From positions 70,324,501 to 70,388,500 of the forward strand of contig CM044316.1 in the NCBI GenBank assembly GCA_024291935.2: 64,000 nt of DNA. Direction: 5' to 3'. Below the pieces are notes generated by a model. It saw only the letters and a list, made by a program, of their open reading frames with translations. It did not search any database and was not told the DNA's origin. Below are positions 23,493 through 36,629 of the stretch, in pieces (within the stretch, counting starts at the first letter, position 1; each line of letters starts with the position of its first letter). The position numbers were made by a program, and so were the translations under genes. This stretch comes from Okapia johnstoni (taxonomy: Eukaryota > Chordata > Mammalia > Artiodactyla > Giraffidae).

Positions 23493-25386
23493 TTGTTGTT
23501 CAGTTGTTCAGTCATGTCTGACTCTTTGCTACCCCATGGACTGCAGCACTTCAGGCTTCCCTGTCCTCCTCTATCCCCCAGAGTCTGCCCAAATTCATGT
23601 CCATTGAGTCAGTGATATCATCCAACCATCTCATCCTCTGTCATCCCCTTTTCCTCCTTCCCTCAATCATACCTAGCATCAGTGTCTTTTCCAATGAGCC
23701 GGCTCTTTGCATCAGGTGGGCAAAGTATTGGAGCTTTAGCATCAGTCCTTCCGATGAGTATTCAGGGTTGATTTCCTTTAGGATTGACTGGTTTGATCTC
23801 CTTGCAGTCCAAGGGACTTTCAAGAGTATTCTTTAGCACTACAGTTTGAAAGCATCAGTTCTTCGGTGCTCAGCCTTCTTTATGGTCCAACTCTCACATC
23901 CATACATGAATACTGGAAAAACCATAGCTTTGACTAGATGGACTTTTGTAGGCAAAGTGATATCTATGTTTTTCTTTCTTAATGTACTGTCTAGGTTTGT
24001 CATAGCTTTTCTTCCAAGGAGCAACTGTCTTTTAATTTCATGGCTGCAGTCACCATCTGCAGTGATTTTGGAGCCCAAGAAAATAAAGTCTGTCATTGTT
24101 TGCATTGTTTACCCATCTATTTGCCATGAAGTGATGGGACTGGATGCCATGATCTTAGTTTTTTGAGTGTTGAGTTTTAAGCCAGCGTTTTCACTCTTCT
24201 CTTTCACCTTCATCAAGAGGCTCTTTAGTTCCTCTTCACTTTCTGCCGTAAGGGTGGTGTCATCTCCATACCTGAGGTTATTGATATTTCTCCCAACAAT
24301 CTTGATTCCAGTTGGATTTCATCCAGCCCAGTACATATGATGTACTCTGCATATAAATTAAACAAGCAGGGTGACAATATACAGCCTTGATGTACTCCTT
24401 TCACAGTTTTGAACCATCCCGTTGTTCCATGTCCAGTTCTACCTGTTACTTCTTGACCTGCATACAGGTTTCTCAGGAGACAGGTCAGGTGGTCTGGTAT
24501 TACCACCTCTTTAAGAATTTTCCACAGTTTGTTGTGATCCACACAGTCAAAGGCTTCATTGACTCATAGTCAGTGAAGCAGAAGTAGATGTTTTTCAGGA
24601 ATTCTCTTACTTTTTCTATGATCCAACAGATGTTGGCAATTTGATCTCTGGTTCTTCTGCCTTTTCGAAATCCAGCTTGTACATCTGGAAATTCTTGGTT
24701 TACATACTGTTAAAGCCTAGCTTCAAGGATTTTGAGCCCTATCTTGCTAGCATGTGAAATGAGCACAGTTGTGCAGTATTTGAACATTCTTTGGCACTGT
24801 CCTTTGAGATTGAAATGAAAACTGACCTTTTCTAGTCCTGTGGCCACTGCTGAGTTTTCCAAATTTGCTGGCATATTGAGTACAGCACTTTCACAGCTTC
24901 ATCTTTTAGGATTTGAAATAGCTCGGCTGAAATTCCATCACCTCCACTAGCTTTGTTCATAGTGATGCCTCCTAAAGCCCACTAGACTTCACACTCTAGG
25001 TGAGTGACCCACCATTGTGGTTATCTGGGTCATTAAGAGCCTTTTTGTACAGTTCTGTGTATTCTTGCTACCTCTTCTTAATATCTTCTGCTGTTAGGTT
25101 GATACCATTTCTGTCCTTTATTGTGCCCATCTTTGCATGATGGTATCTCTGATTTTCTTAAAGAGATCTCTAATCTTTCTCATTCTATTATTTTCCTTAT
25201 TTCTTTGCACTGTTCACTTAACAAGTCTTTCTCATCACTTCTTGCTGTTCTTGGAACTCTGCATTTAAATGTATATCTTTCCTTTTCTCTTTCACTTCTC
25301 TTCTTTTCTCAGCTATTTGTAAAGCCTCCCCAGACAACAATTTTGCCCTGTTGCATTTCTCTTGCTTGGGGATCATTTTGGTCACC
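23493..25386 (-). mobile_element. BovB LINE, 1.9 kb 5'-truncated copy nested in L1, antisense
   Basis: This is the longest BovB block here. From its 3' end ('gttcagttgttcagtcatgt') it covers the RT C-terminal region, the catalytic YADD area (around 24270-24280 on the complement) and the RT fingers, up to about 25386. Many stops and frameshifts break the reading frame. The interruption of the L1 'gattctatttat'-type sequence on both sides shows it is younger than its host. Confidence 0.9.
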
Positions 25387-25644
25387 GCCATATGACTCTA
25401 TTTATGCTGTCTGGAATAGAAAAATCCATAGAGACAAAAAGGAGATTAGTGACTGCCAAGGGTGAAGGAGAAGGGAATTGGGACAGACTGCTAATAGCTG
25501 TGGGCTGTCTTTTCTGGGTGATGTAAGTGCTCTGAAATTAGATAGCAGTGATGGTTGTACAACACAGTGAATATACTAAAAGCTACCAAATTGTAAATGG
25601 TGAAATTTATGTTATGCGAACTATTTCTCACACACAAAAAATTG

Positions 25645-27940
25645 GTTACTTCCCTACCTGATGTAGTTAGCTTATCCAGACTAGATCTTTGCTAATCATT
25701 GGGTACTTTTTGTTCAGGAATTTTGGTTATTTGTTAAAGTATCACTAGGAGACAGCCCACTGTGTTTGACAGGAGTGATGTAACTTTAACCAAAATTCAG
25801 CAACCATTTGTCTGTGGCTTCCCTGTTCTTCCCTGTACTGAGTTCCCTGGGAAGTGCTTGACATTGCAAAAGTGAGAGTATTCCCTGCATTGGAAATGAA
25901 GAGATTGGATTATATTATGGATTTCATTATTTTTCTTCTCATCCCTCCTGGTAGAGATTTTCTTAGGCGTCCCACTTGGGATACATTAACCCTCATCTAG
26001 TTTGGTTTCCTTTTCCAGTAAGAATTGTGTATCCTAAGGAAAACCAAGTAGTGTTTCCTGCCTCAATTTGCTTTCAAATCCAGCAAGTATATAAAGAAGT
26101 CCATTAGGAAAATACGCCAGTGGAGAGAAAAACACCCTTAACCACACTTTATATCCAGTCAAAGCTAGCTTTTTAAAACATGTGTTGGAGAGGTATTCAT
26201 CTAGAAAATTCAGTGGAAGAATGTAAAGCTTTAAACCCATTGGCAAATGCAAAGCAGGCCACCATTTCTTTGTCTTTAGCTTATAGCAGACATTGCTAAC
26301 CGAGGACTGTACTTTTTCCTCACTAAACTCGGTGCACAGATGCCTCCAAGAGAGCCCTCAAGGCAACCACCACCAATTGACCAGTGTTGGCTCTCAAGAT
26401 GAAGTTTATTTACAGTCCCATCTTTACAGCCTGAAACAATCAATATAAGGGACTAAAAGGAATGTTTCTTTTCTGAGCACGGAGGGCTGTGTAGGTTTTT
26501 AATACCATATACAGCCCATGCTATAGGGACCAATATGTAAAGTGGTAATCAATAAGTCGTCCTCCATCCATCCATCCAGAAAAATATTTATTGGTCTAGG
26601 CGCTGATTATCCGGAGGTGAGTTAACATAGCTCCTGACCAAGCAAAACTCATGATACAAAAATCACACCTGTCCTTCAGAGATTCCCTTAAGAGAAAGAG
26701 AGGAATTCCGCTAAGAGGAGTCCCCCAGGCATTTCGGTAACTTCCGGCCAGGAGCAGGGAGTCAGTCTGGGAGGTTATGCAAAGTGTTAGAGGGTCTCCC
26801 TGACCTTCAGACTCCACCGTTTCTACGGTAGCATAATGAAAGATTGACAGCAGTGAAATCTGCTTGTTGGCAGTATTCGAGTAAGTAGGAACATGCCTCT
26901 GGGCACAGCTGAGCATAACTTTCCTCTTAGCCCCTTGGACACCAGGAGCTTTACTGGGGGGAAAATGTCCCCTTTCGACCTTGTTCTGAAGCACTGCTGT
27001 CGCCCTCCGCTTGCATGATCTGAGCAGTCAGAATCATGGAAAAGCCAGTGATCATGGCAAGTCAAGTCAGTAACTCTCTGAAACTGACTGATGGTGGACA
27101 GCAGGCAGGAACATGCTCTACCCAGGTTCCCTGCTGTTCTGACATTCAGGACTCAGACCCTCCATGACAGTGTCTCTCCTCTTGTGGCTGCACCACGCTG
27201 TCCATCGCCTGCCAAGCCAGTGATTGTTCTAGTGATTGTTCTCTCAAAATAGCTCCACTCCAGGGACAGCCCCATCCCATTTCTCAAGAAGAGAAATGAA
27301 TAGGCGTGGGCTGATGTGCACCGAGGGTTGCAGTCCAGCTGCCAGTCTGGGAGTTGAGCTTGACTTGGAGGGTCAGGTAAGCAAGCTGCGGTGCAGATGC
27401 TTGGAAATGCACGAGACAGCTACAATACAGGGGCGCTTCTTTAAAAAAAAAAAAAAGAAAGAGGGGAAACTGACTCCCCACGCATCTTCACATTCATTTG
27501 CTGTTATTACAAGCACTCATGTCCATTTGACGAGTTACATTTCCTGGAGGAGACGGCGCTTAGCCCCGCGCAGGGATAGGCGACTAACTCACGTCTCAAA
27601 CCATTATAGAATTCTCATTTCTATTGGCATATTCTATCAAGGAACATAAGTTCTATGGGGATTGGCAGACTAGCCAAGGTGACTCATTTGAGCTGAAAAG
27701 AGAGAAAGAGAAAGAAGTGAGGAGGGGGAGGAATGTGAAAGTCTCTCGGCTGCATTGCACGAAATAGCTCTGCTTAAATTTTATTGAGGATCGTGCTCTG
27801 ACCAAGTGCCTACAAGGTTTAGTATCCTTGTCCAAGGATATTAAATACAGAGGAGAATCCTTTCTTACCTGTTTAAATTTCCCAAAGAATCAGTGTCTGT
27901 CCCAGTTGACTTTTTGAAAGTGGCTTTCTATAGAAACGCA
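25645..27940. other. TENM2: Mostly unique intronic sequence
   Basis: No assigned repeat besides (CATC)n at about 26563-26578 and an A run at about 27441-27454. The segment 27480-27660 is repeat-free with scattered CpGs. Open frames here show no recognisable domain. Confidence 0.4.
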
Positions 27941-27944
27941 GAGG

Positions 27945-28150
27945 CAGTGTGGCATAGAGGAGAAAGTACTGGAATTAGCGAGAAAGCTGAGGATGAAGGC
28001 GCTTCTGTGTATTAACCAGGTGTCCTCGGACGTGCACGTTAATCTCTCTGAGCCTCAGTTTCCTTGTCTACCTGTTGCTGTAGTTCCATCTCCCAGTGTT
28101 GCTGTAATTACACCTCCCCCCACAGAGGTAGGAGGGGAAAACACTTTGTA
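27945..28150 (+). repeat. MIR SINE
   Basis: 'gaggcagtgtggcatagagg', 'gttaatctctctgagcctca' and 'gtttccttgtctacctgttg' match MIR in order. Confidence 0.8.
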
Positions 28151-28507
28151 AATAGAAATACAATATAAAAATATGGTACACAAGTGTCTCATCGTGCTTA
28201 GAAATCCTGCATGTCCCTAGCCAATACTGTCTATCAATAAGCAATTATGTAAATATAGGTTTTTAAAGTAAAATTAATTGGCTCATTTTTTTCTTCTTAT
28301 CAAAGGACAAATTGTTTTCATTACAAAAAAATTTTTACAGCACAGAAGAACAAAAGGAAAGTAAAAACACCCATAATTGGAAGCAGTCCCCTTTTGCTAA
28401 ATATTTATACAGATTTTTTGCTATAATAAATAAGTTGCAGTTAAAAAAAAAAAAAAAACTCAGAATCTGAATGGTTTAAAACCACAGAGGCTATTTCTTG
28501 TTTATAT

Positions 28508-28697
28508 CAGTGGTTCTCGACCTAGGGCAATTCTGCCCACTGCCCCTGCAGTGTCTGGAGATATTTTTGGTTTTGCCCTAAGAAGAGGTTACTCCAGGCA
28601 GGTAGTGGCAGCTAGAGGTGCTGCTAAACACACACAGGAGAACCCTCCACAGCAACCAGCCCAAAGGGCAAAAGTGCGGAGGTCGGGAAACCCTACT
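28508..28697 (+). mobile_element. MER20-like hAT-Charlie element
   Basis: 'cagtggttctcgacctaggg' start, 'tgtctggagatatttttggt', then 'gctgctaaacacacacagga', matching the copy at 9960-10178. Confidence 0.75.
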
Positions 28698-29147
28698 TCA
28701 CATATTCATTTCAGGTGACATTGGACTTTGCTCAATATCAGTCTCATTCAAGGACGGGGAACTGTGGAGCTTCCACTGTCAGGAACATGACTAGTACTGT
28801 ATCGCAAAGGAAAGAGAAGATGGGTGAATTATGCACCAATCCCTAAAATCTTCTGCTTGCAAGCATCACATATCATTTAAGCCCTTCTCCTATGGACCAA
28901 AAGCAAGTCAGATCCTAACTTCTGTGGAGCAGGAATTACATTCCTCTGATTGGTGTTCCTGAATGGAGGGGCACCAAATATCCCAATGAAAGGCCCTTAT
29001 GACTTACAGTAAAACTTTGGGAGACCTGTCCTCATGGCTAGTCTTTGTGTGCACTCTTAATTCTTTTTCTGAAAGCAACTCTTAAAGATTTTATATGAAT
29101 TGCCAAATTTTCCTTCTGAAAGCTTATATCAGTTACCCTCCATACCC

Positions 29148-29300
29148 CTAGAGAAGGAAATGGCAACCCACTCCAGTATTCTTGCCTGGAAAATCCCAAG
29201 GACAGAAGAGCCTGGCAGGCTACACTATGTGGGGTTGCAAAGAGTTAGACACAACTGAACAACTAAGCATGCATACATACGCACACACACACACACACAC
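29148..29300 (+). mobile_element. Bov-tA 3' part plus (CA)n
   Basis: Starts within the Bov-A body ('gagaaggaaatggcaaccca'), lacks the tRNA head, ends 'caactgaacaactaagcatg', and is followed by a (CA)n run at about 29281-29300. Confidence 0.88.
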
Positions 29301-30711
29301 TATACTCTTCTACCACCAGTGGCAATATATAAGTGTTCTTTTTATTTACTTTAACTCCTGTATAAACTGGATATTATCATTGTTTAATTTGTCCATTTGA
29401 AAGATAGCTATTATATTGTCTTTTAAATGCAGCATTTTCATACCCTGAATTTCATTTTTTTAAAATACCTAGAGACAAAGGGAAAAAAAAAAAAAGAGTC
29501 AGTCTAAGCCACTCTCAACCTACCAGCTCAAATTCTTGTGGGGCTAGTGTGTGTAAGGTAGCCTAGTCCATCTTGCCAAGTATTTGAAATCCTACCAACC
29601 GTGTCAGGTTTGCTTGACCCCAGTTTTAGAAAGGAAGCAGATGAGACTTAAAAGTCATCATCATCATCTGACCTGGCAGCAGTACTGGGGATCAAAGGAG
29701 ATCTCAGAAGGTATTGATGCAAGTGAGACTCTTGGGTGGTTAAGGCAGGGAGCAGGTTTGCTTGACAGTTCATCACTGATTGCTACTGATATGTCAAGCC
29801 AAGTAAAATCCTGCATGAGAACCAGTCAGTAATCGGCAAATTAGGTACATGATAACCGGAGCCAACAAGATACAGTTATTGCTGGGGAGCCCTGCCGGGA
29901 CTTTACCTTCTCCACAATCCTGTTTAGCAAATCTCAAAAATGCCTGTTTCATCACTCAGACTGATGGAGCCATGAGTCCAGTCACTTCCAGTGGCAACTT
30001 GAAAGTGTGGGGTGGACTTCCAGCTCCAGCTGTAAGGGTTTATTAAAAGGAAGTAGTGAGGATTAAATGATGCTAAGATAGACACAGACGCCGTCAGCCC
30101 CAGTGCTTTACCCTAAGATGTGTCTGTGGGGTGGGAAGCAAAACAATCCACACATTCATTGAACAATAGAAGGAAACTATTTAAGAGACCACAAATTGCC
30201 CCATGATCATACCAAATAAGTGCAAATATGGCAGATTAAGCATGTACAGACCAAGATCAAAAGAGCTGAGCAAACATTCCTGTTTGTCCTCATCAGCAGA
30301 ATTCTCCTAAATGACATTTTTTTAAAGGCAGATTTATAGATGGTGATGAGTGGTGTTAGCTTTTTCCCAGCTCAGTCTATCCCTCTCCAGTTCAGGGCCT
30401 TATCTGAAAATGAATTCTCTCTTTCCTTGTCCTCTTCTTTCTTTCCTTGTCCTCTTCTCTCTTGTCCAAGCAAGGCAACTGTACATAGTTTCCCTTAGAG
30501 ACGTAACTAACTGCATCCCTGGGTCACCTGGGAGGCCCGCGTGTTCTGAGCAGCCTGGTTCTGTCGCTGTGCCCCTGTCCAGTGCCCATTGCTCAGTCAC
30601 ACAGGCTCTCCTTGGATCTCACTCATCCTGCAGAACTGTGTTCGGTGATTTTATGGGGATCCCTCCCCATACCAAGTTTGGCTGTCAGCTTGCATAATCA
30701 CCACATTGCAT

Positions 30712-31390
30712 TTTTTTATTTATTTGTTTGTTTTTAATTGAAGGATAATTGCCTTACAAAATCGTGTTGGTTTCTGCCAAACATCAACATGAATCAGCTA
30801 TAGGTGTATATATATATACATATATATATATCTCCCCTCCCTCCTGAACCTCCCTCTCCCACCCTGATCCCACCCTTCTAGGTTGTTACAGAGCCCCAGT
30901 ATGAGTTCCTTGTCATACAGCAAAGTCCCATTGGCTATCTATTTTACATATGGTAATGTAGGTTTCCATATTACTCTCTCCGTAAATCCCACCATCTCCT
31001 TCCTCCCCCTACCCTGTGTCCATAAGTCTCTTCTCTATGTCTGTGTCTCATTGCTGCCCCATAATAATTTCGTCAGTACCATCTTTGTAGATTCCATATA
31101 TATGTGTTAGTATACGATATTTGTTTTTGCCTTTCTGACTTACTTCACTCTGTATAATAGGCTCTAGGTTCATCCACCTTATTAGAACTGATTCAAATGT
31201 GTTCCTTTTCATGGCTGAGTAATATTCCATGGTGTATGTACCATAGCTTCTTTATCATTCTTCTGTTGAAGGACATCTAGGTTGCTTCCATATTATAGCT
31301 ATTGTACATAGTACTGCAATGAACATTGGAATACATTTGTCTTTTTCAATTTTGGTTTCCTCAGGGTATATGCCTAGTAGTGGGCATTTT
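30712..31390 (-). repeat. L1 3' end, antisense
   Basis: 'tttttaattgaaggataatt', 'gtttctgccaaacatcaaca', and the complement of the ORF2 end ('ggctgagtaatattccatgg', 'aggttcatccaccttattag'). A short (TA)n lies near 30808-30832. Confidence 0.9.
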
Positions 31391-32400
31391 AATTTCATAT
31401 TTTTACAGGCATGTTTTTCAGACCCTTCCTATACTTGAGGTATAGAGAAAGAGTTTGTGAAACCAAGAGAACCTTGGTTTCTTCTGTATTGTATTAAAAG
31501 TGCTTTTGGAAAGGTCTTTCTCAGGAGACCCCTTCTGATTATCAGGTAGCCTCCTACAGGAATGGAAACTGCCATTTAAATCAATGAGTATCCTCCCGGG
31601 CAGTCACCAGTCAGGAGAAATCTCAGGAGATGCTTGAGTTTTACAAGGGACCTGATATTGAGGAGGGTATATGGGGAGGGCACAGTGAATATTTTTCCAA
31701 AAAGGCATTGATTTGAGTACATGGAACTCAGGGAGAAAGACAGAGAAAGCAGGAATGAGTAAGAGGGGACAGTACCAAGCCACATATTTTGACTGAGCAG
31801 AATCTCAGAGGTACTGTAATTCAAGAGTTTCAAGTTTTCTAGACAATGACCTTTATCTTAAAGTGGAATCTTATGTAGACCTCCATATATAAAACAGGTT
31901 GTGACAGTTTTATTAGCATAAGTATGGTTTATAATTCAAATCCATATTTATTATTGTAATGTTTTAATCTCTGTGTGCATATGTTTCTTATATGTGTTTA
32001 TTATATGTGTTTTAATCTCTGTATACATGTTTGTATGTGTAACTATATATAATACATAGAGATAGAGACACCAAAAGAGAAACTAAATTCATAAGGTTGG
32101 TCACCTGTAGGAATAGGTGAGGAAAAAAGGACAGAATTAAATTTAAAGAGTATTTTTTTATCCATAATAAAACATTAAAGGTAAGGTACACTCTTCCCCA
32201 TCTGCAAGACACAGACACATTCGTGTACCCATACAATGATTGAAAGTAAATGTGACACAGTGTTAACATCAATTCCAGTGGTTGAAATATGGGTAATTTG
32301 TCACCATGTTCTTTATATTTTTCTTAATTTTAACAATCTCTCTCTCTTTAGGAAAAGTGGATCTGTGACAAGCTTGAGTCTATTTTGAGTAAAACAAGCA

Positions 32401-32468
32401 TTAAGAGGTCGCAGATGATGACTCTAATCTTATATTAAGAGGTCGCAGATGATGACTCTAATCTTATA
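32401..32468. repeat. Perfect 34-bp tandem duplication
   Basis: 'ttaagaggtcgcagatgatg' plus 'actctaatcttata' occurs twice back to back (32401-32434 and 32435-32468) with no mismatch. Flanks are non-repetitive. Confidence 0.97.
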
Positions 32469-32794
32469 TCACTGTCAGGATTCAAGTTATTTATGTCCTT
32501 TGTTTTGTTTGCACAGTTTTGAGGAAAAATCACAGTGAATGTATATAAGTGGTTGCAAAGAGCCACTGTATTTTTTTCATCCTTTCCCTCACAGGCTCTG
32601 GCTAGTCTTCAATTAAACTGATCCATGAACTTGAAAGAAGAGCAATAGAAAATAATCATTTCAAGGTTAAATAACGTAAAATATCTAACTATTCACATCT
32701 CTTGCCTCAGATACAGAAGTAGAAAGGTTGTACCCCAAACTTAAGCTATGAAACTCTTTATTTAAAAAAAAAACAACACTATTCTGGAACATGC

Positions 32795-33430
32795 TACGTG
32801 GTTTTTTTTAAGTTGAAGTAGAGCTGCTATACAATATTATGTAAGTTACAAGTGTACAATATAGTGATTCACAATTTTTAAAGATTGTACTCTATAGGTA
32901 CTATGAAATAGTGGCTGTATTCCTCATATTTTATGGGATATCCTTGTAGCTTATTTTATATGTAATAGATAGTACCTCTTTCTCTCCTACTCCTGTATTT
33001 CCCATCCTCCCTCCCCTCTCCCCACTGGTGACTACTAGTTTGTTCTATCTGTGAGTCTGCTTCTTTTTTGTCACATTCACTAGTTTGCTGTGGTTTTTAG
33101 ATTCCACATACAAGTGATATCATACAGTATTTGTCTTTCTCTGTCTGACTTATTTCATTTCACATAATGCCCTCCATGTCCATCTGTGTTGCTGCAAAGG
33201 ACAAAATTTCCTTCTTTTTATGGCTGAGTAGTATTCCATTGTGTGTATATGTATGTGTATATCTATCAAAGTATATATATATATATATATATATATACAT
33301 GCGCACCATATATTGATCCATTCGTCTCTTGACAGACACTTAGGTTGCTTCTATATCTTGGCTATTAGAAATAGTGTGGCTATGAACATAGGGGTGCAGC
33401 TACATGTTTACTTGAAATTGCATTCCTGGT
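32795..33430 (-). repeat. Older L1 3' end, antisense, with (TA)n
   Basis: 'tttaagttgaagtagagctg', 'gttctatctgtgagtctgct' and 'ggctgagtagtattccattg' follow the complement of an older L1. A (TA)n microsatellite lies at about 33272-33297 inside it. Confidence 0.85.
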
Positions 33431-33809
33431 TTAACATCCTGACAGTAACTTGTGTCTCTGCTCTGCCTGGCATTTGGTTGAACAGGATCTCCAGTGGAGT
33501 TCCTTATACAAATTTTTCTGAGCAGATATACATCAGGTGGATTCAAAGAAAGCCCAGTGCAGATCTTGAAGTTTCCTGATAAAGGACAGAGTAACAGAAG
33601 GTCAAATCTGTGTTCAGAGATATTAAGAAAAGCTTTATTCCAAACTCTTCACAAAAATTAACTGACGTTAAAGATGTTCATTGAAGCCCCTCTCATTACA
33701 GATGTCTGTAGGGAAGCCAAAGTTGTTAGAAGGCAAAATAACTATTAATTATCTGATCTCTTATAAAAATGTTCCCCACTCAGAGATCCCCCCCCATTTA
33801 ACACAAATT

Positions 33810-33965
33810 ATAATGATAGCATTATTTGAGGGCTACAATGTTTCATATAAATTATTTTATCTTCCCAACAACCCTATGATGGAGGCACTATTAGGAGCAG
33901 CCCCATTTTACAGAGGAAAGAACTGAGGCAGAGTTTAGGGTCCCAAAGCTGGTGTGCACTGGACA
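33810..33965 (-). repeat. MIR SINE, antisense
   Basis: 'ttcccaacaaccctatgatg', 'ccccattttacagaggaaag' and 'aactgaggcagagtttaggg' are in complementary MIR order. Confidence 0.8.
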
Positions 33966-34799
33966 CAGCAGACAGGCACCCCCTTTCCCTTCCTGCTGGA
34001 GAAAATACATGCTGCCGGCCATCATTTCCAGGGGCATCCTGCAGTACAATGTCAATGTGTTTGTTGACAGAGTAAAATTACGATTTAAGCTCAAGATAAG
34101 AATTTCATTAAATCAGCAGAAGTGATGCTGGAGATCTGCTTCTGAGTGCCAGGGAAACTTGGTCAACGTGGATCTGCCCAAGGTAGCACAGTTAACTACC
34201 ATGGCAGAGAGAAGTGACAAGGGAAGTGACATGATCGGCACTTCTAAGAGGGTGGTTGTAATAACGTGAAGAGAGGCCCTGGAAGATTTGATGAAGATAA
34301 CCAATAGGTTTGCATTTGTTTGTGTGGGGCGTCAGTCAGGCTACAGTGGCGCTGCGTTGTTCTCAGATAGTTTATCAATTCTGAGATGCACACGATGCTC
34401 ATCTTTTGACATCTCTGAAGACAGGGGGCATTTTGCAGTCAGTATAGCGGAGAGACAGTGAAATGTTCGTTGTCACATGTTTGTGTGTACAGGAAAGCTC
34501 AGTGTTCATTCCAATAATTAGAGTCTAGTGGCAGACATAACCTGAACCTAAATAAGAGATAAAAATACTTTCATAGTCACAGTTTTATTGTTCAAGGTAA
34601 ATTCCAAATCGGTCATTTTCCCATTTGTTCAGAGCATCCATTTTAAGTGACCTTTTATTATTTCCAAATACGCTCAGATGAATTCAATCCTATTGTGTAT
34701 GTCGAGTCAGGGTGGGCATTTAAATATAATTTTAAAATGTATAAATATACAAATAAAAATGAAGTTTAAGCAGACATTCTGTGGAATGCCTGTGCAGCT

Positions 34800-35030
34800 G
34801 TTCCAGACACAGACGAGCATGGGATGAGGGTTCGGACCAGACCAGACGGCCAGTATTTGCAAGCTGTGCAACCTTGGGCAAATCCTTCAGCCTCTCTGTG
34901 CCTTGGTTACTTCATCTGTAAGATGAAGATAATAATATTACACATTCATAGCTTTGTTGTGCGGTCTAAATGAGGTAATCTTTATAAAGCATTTGTAACT
35001 GTGTTGGCACAAAGAAATGGTATCAGCTAT
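34800..35030 (+). repeat. MIR SINE
   Basis: 'gcaaccttgggcaaatcctt', 'cttcatctgtaagatgaaga' and 'taaatgaggtaatctttata' follow MIR in order. The 5' part is diverged. Confidence 0.82.
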
Positions 35031-35514
35031 TATGTTTTTCAAAGCATCCATACTGCAAACCCCACAAGCCCCCAAACAAACAAAGCAAAACAAATTCCAA
35101 CAGTTTTATTAAAAGATAACTTTTATTTGTTATAAGAGCAATATATAATGATAGGAAAAACATAAAACATTAAGATTTTTAGTATATTTTTAGTATATCT
35201 TCTGTTCACATACAGTAATCATTTTTACAAATTTGAGTCTTGTCATACATGCTGTTTTTACCCTGATTTTTTGCATAATGCTAAGTAGGAAACATCTTTC
35301 TATATCTGAATATTCTTCCATAAACTCATTTAAAAGGCCCCCCAAAAATAGCTCTTTCTATACTTTAAAAATTTTTAACCAAGCTCCCTTCTTCAACATT
35401 GTAGTCATTCTACAGTAAACATCCTTGCAGGCATACGTTCATTTAGTTTTTAATAATTTCCATATATGAATTCTCAAGAGTGGAATTGCTGCTTTTGTAG
35501 CAATAGCAATAGCC

Positions 35515-36170
35515 CTAAGAATAGCTCATACTGATCCAGTGCTTACTGTGAGCTGGACCAGACTCACAATGACCTCACAAGGTAGGAAATTTTGCTATTC
35601 TCATTTTAGGGATTAGAGAGCAGTGACTCAGTTAAGTAGCTTGCCTAAGGTCACAGTCAATCAGTCAGTTCAGTTGCTCAGTCATGTACGACTCTTTGCA
35701 ACCTTGTGGACTGCAGCACGCCAGGCTTCCCTGTCCATCACCCACTCCTGGAGCTTGCTCAAACTCATGTCCATCGAGTCAATGATGCCATCCAACCATC
35801 TCATCCTCTGTCGTCCCCTTCTCCTCCTGCCTTCAATCTTGCCCAGCATCAGGGTCTTTTCCAAGGAGTCAGTTCTTTGTATCAGGTGGCCGAAGTATTA
35901 GAGTTTCAGCTTCAGCATCAGTCCTTCCAAAGAATATTAGGACTGATTTCCTTTAGGATTGACTGGTTTGATCTCCTTGCAGTCCAAGGGACTCTCAAGA
36001 GTTTTCTCCAACACCACAGTTCAAAAGTATCAATTCTTCGGTGCTCAGCTTTCTTTACAGTCCAACTTTCACATCCATACATAACCACTGGAAAAACCAC
36101 AGCTTTGACTAGACGGACCTTTGTCAGCAAAGTAATATCTCTGCTTTTTAAGGTCACAGTGCTGCCTGGT
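35515..36170 (-). repeat. MIR SINE, antisense, split by BovB
   Basis: 'ccagtgcttactgtgagctg' to 'ttgcctaaggtcacag' is complementary MIR; sequence after 36149 resumes with the same 'aaggtcacag'. Confidence 0.75.
35657..36149 (-). mobile_element. BovB LINE 3' fragment with 10-bp target-site duplication
   Basis: Complement of the BovB 3' end starting at 'tcagtcagttcagttgctca' and truncated at 'agtaatatctctgctttt'. It is flanked by perfect 'aaggtcacag' at 35647-35656 and 36150-36159. A 210-residue open frame on the plus strand across it is antisense to BovB and not a gene. Confidence 0.95.
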
Positions 36171-36629
36171 GAAAGGGTCAGGCCAGTTTGGAGACAAGCC
36201 ACCAGTGCCCATGACTCTATGCCTCTTTCACACTTGAGAAGGCATTTTGTGACTGGACACGTTCCCAGTTTGCTCCCTCTCCTCAATGATATATTTGATT
36301 TATTTTCACACGTAGCCTGCGTGAGACCCTCCTATTGATCTTAGGAGGGCAAGAAGCCAAATGTGACATTTCTGATAAACCACTGGCTAAAGACAATTAG
36401 ATGGGAATGTGCAGTAAATAAGAAATCACATCAGCAAGGCACTAAGAGGTAAAGGCTCCATTCTTCTGACCCCATGGTAGAGCTTCAGTGCATCTTGGCG
36501 TGGCCTAGAGATGTTTGTCAGTTTCATTGAACTTGACCCCTACACTGTGGCTGGCTTGGTCTTCAGGTTGGATCATAAGGCAGCACAATGAGGGCATTAC
36601 CTTGTGGGAAGACAAAATATGAAATCAAT

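Larger units (their letters stand above)
22795..25640 (+). repeat. L1 (ORF2 3' part), sense, host of two nested insertions
   Basis: L1 ORF2-end phrases occur in order: 'ataagtgttggtggagatgt', 'gactcagcaattccattact', 'catagcagcatttattcata', then 'ccatagagacaaaaaggaga' and 'actaaaagctaccaaattgt' at 25420-25600. It is cut by a Bov-tA (22966-23185) and a BovB (23493-25386). It is diverged and lacks a long open frame. Confidence 0.85.

Noticed and set aside
35706..36338. 210-residue open frame on the plus strand
   Set aside because: It is antisense to a BovB fragment, which commonly leaves open frames on the wrong strand.
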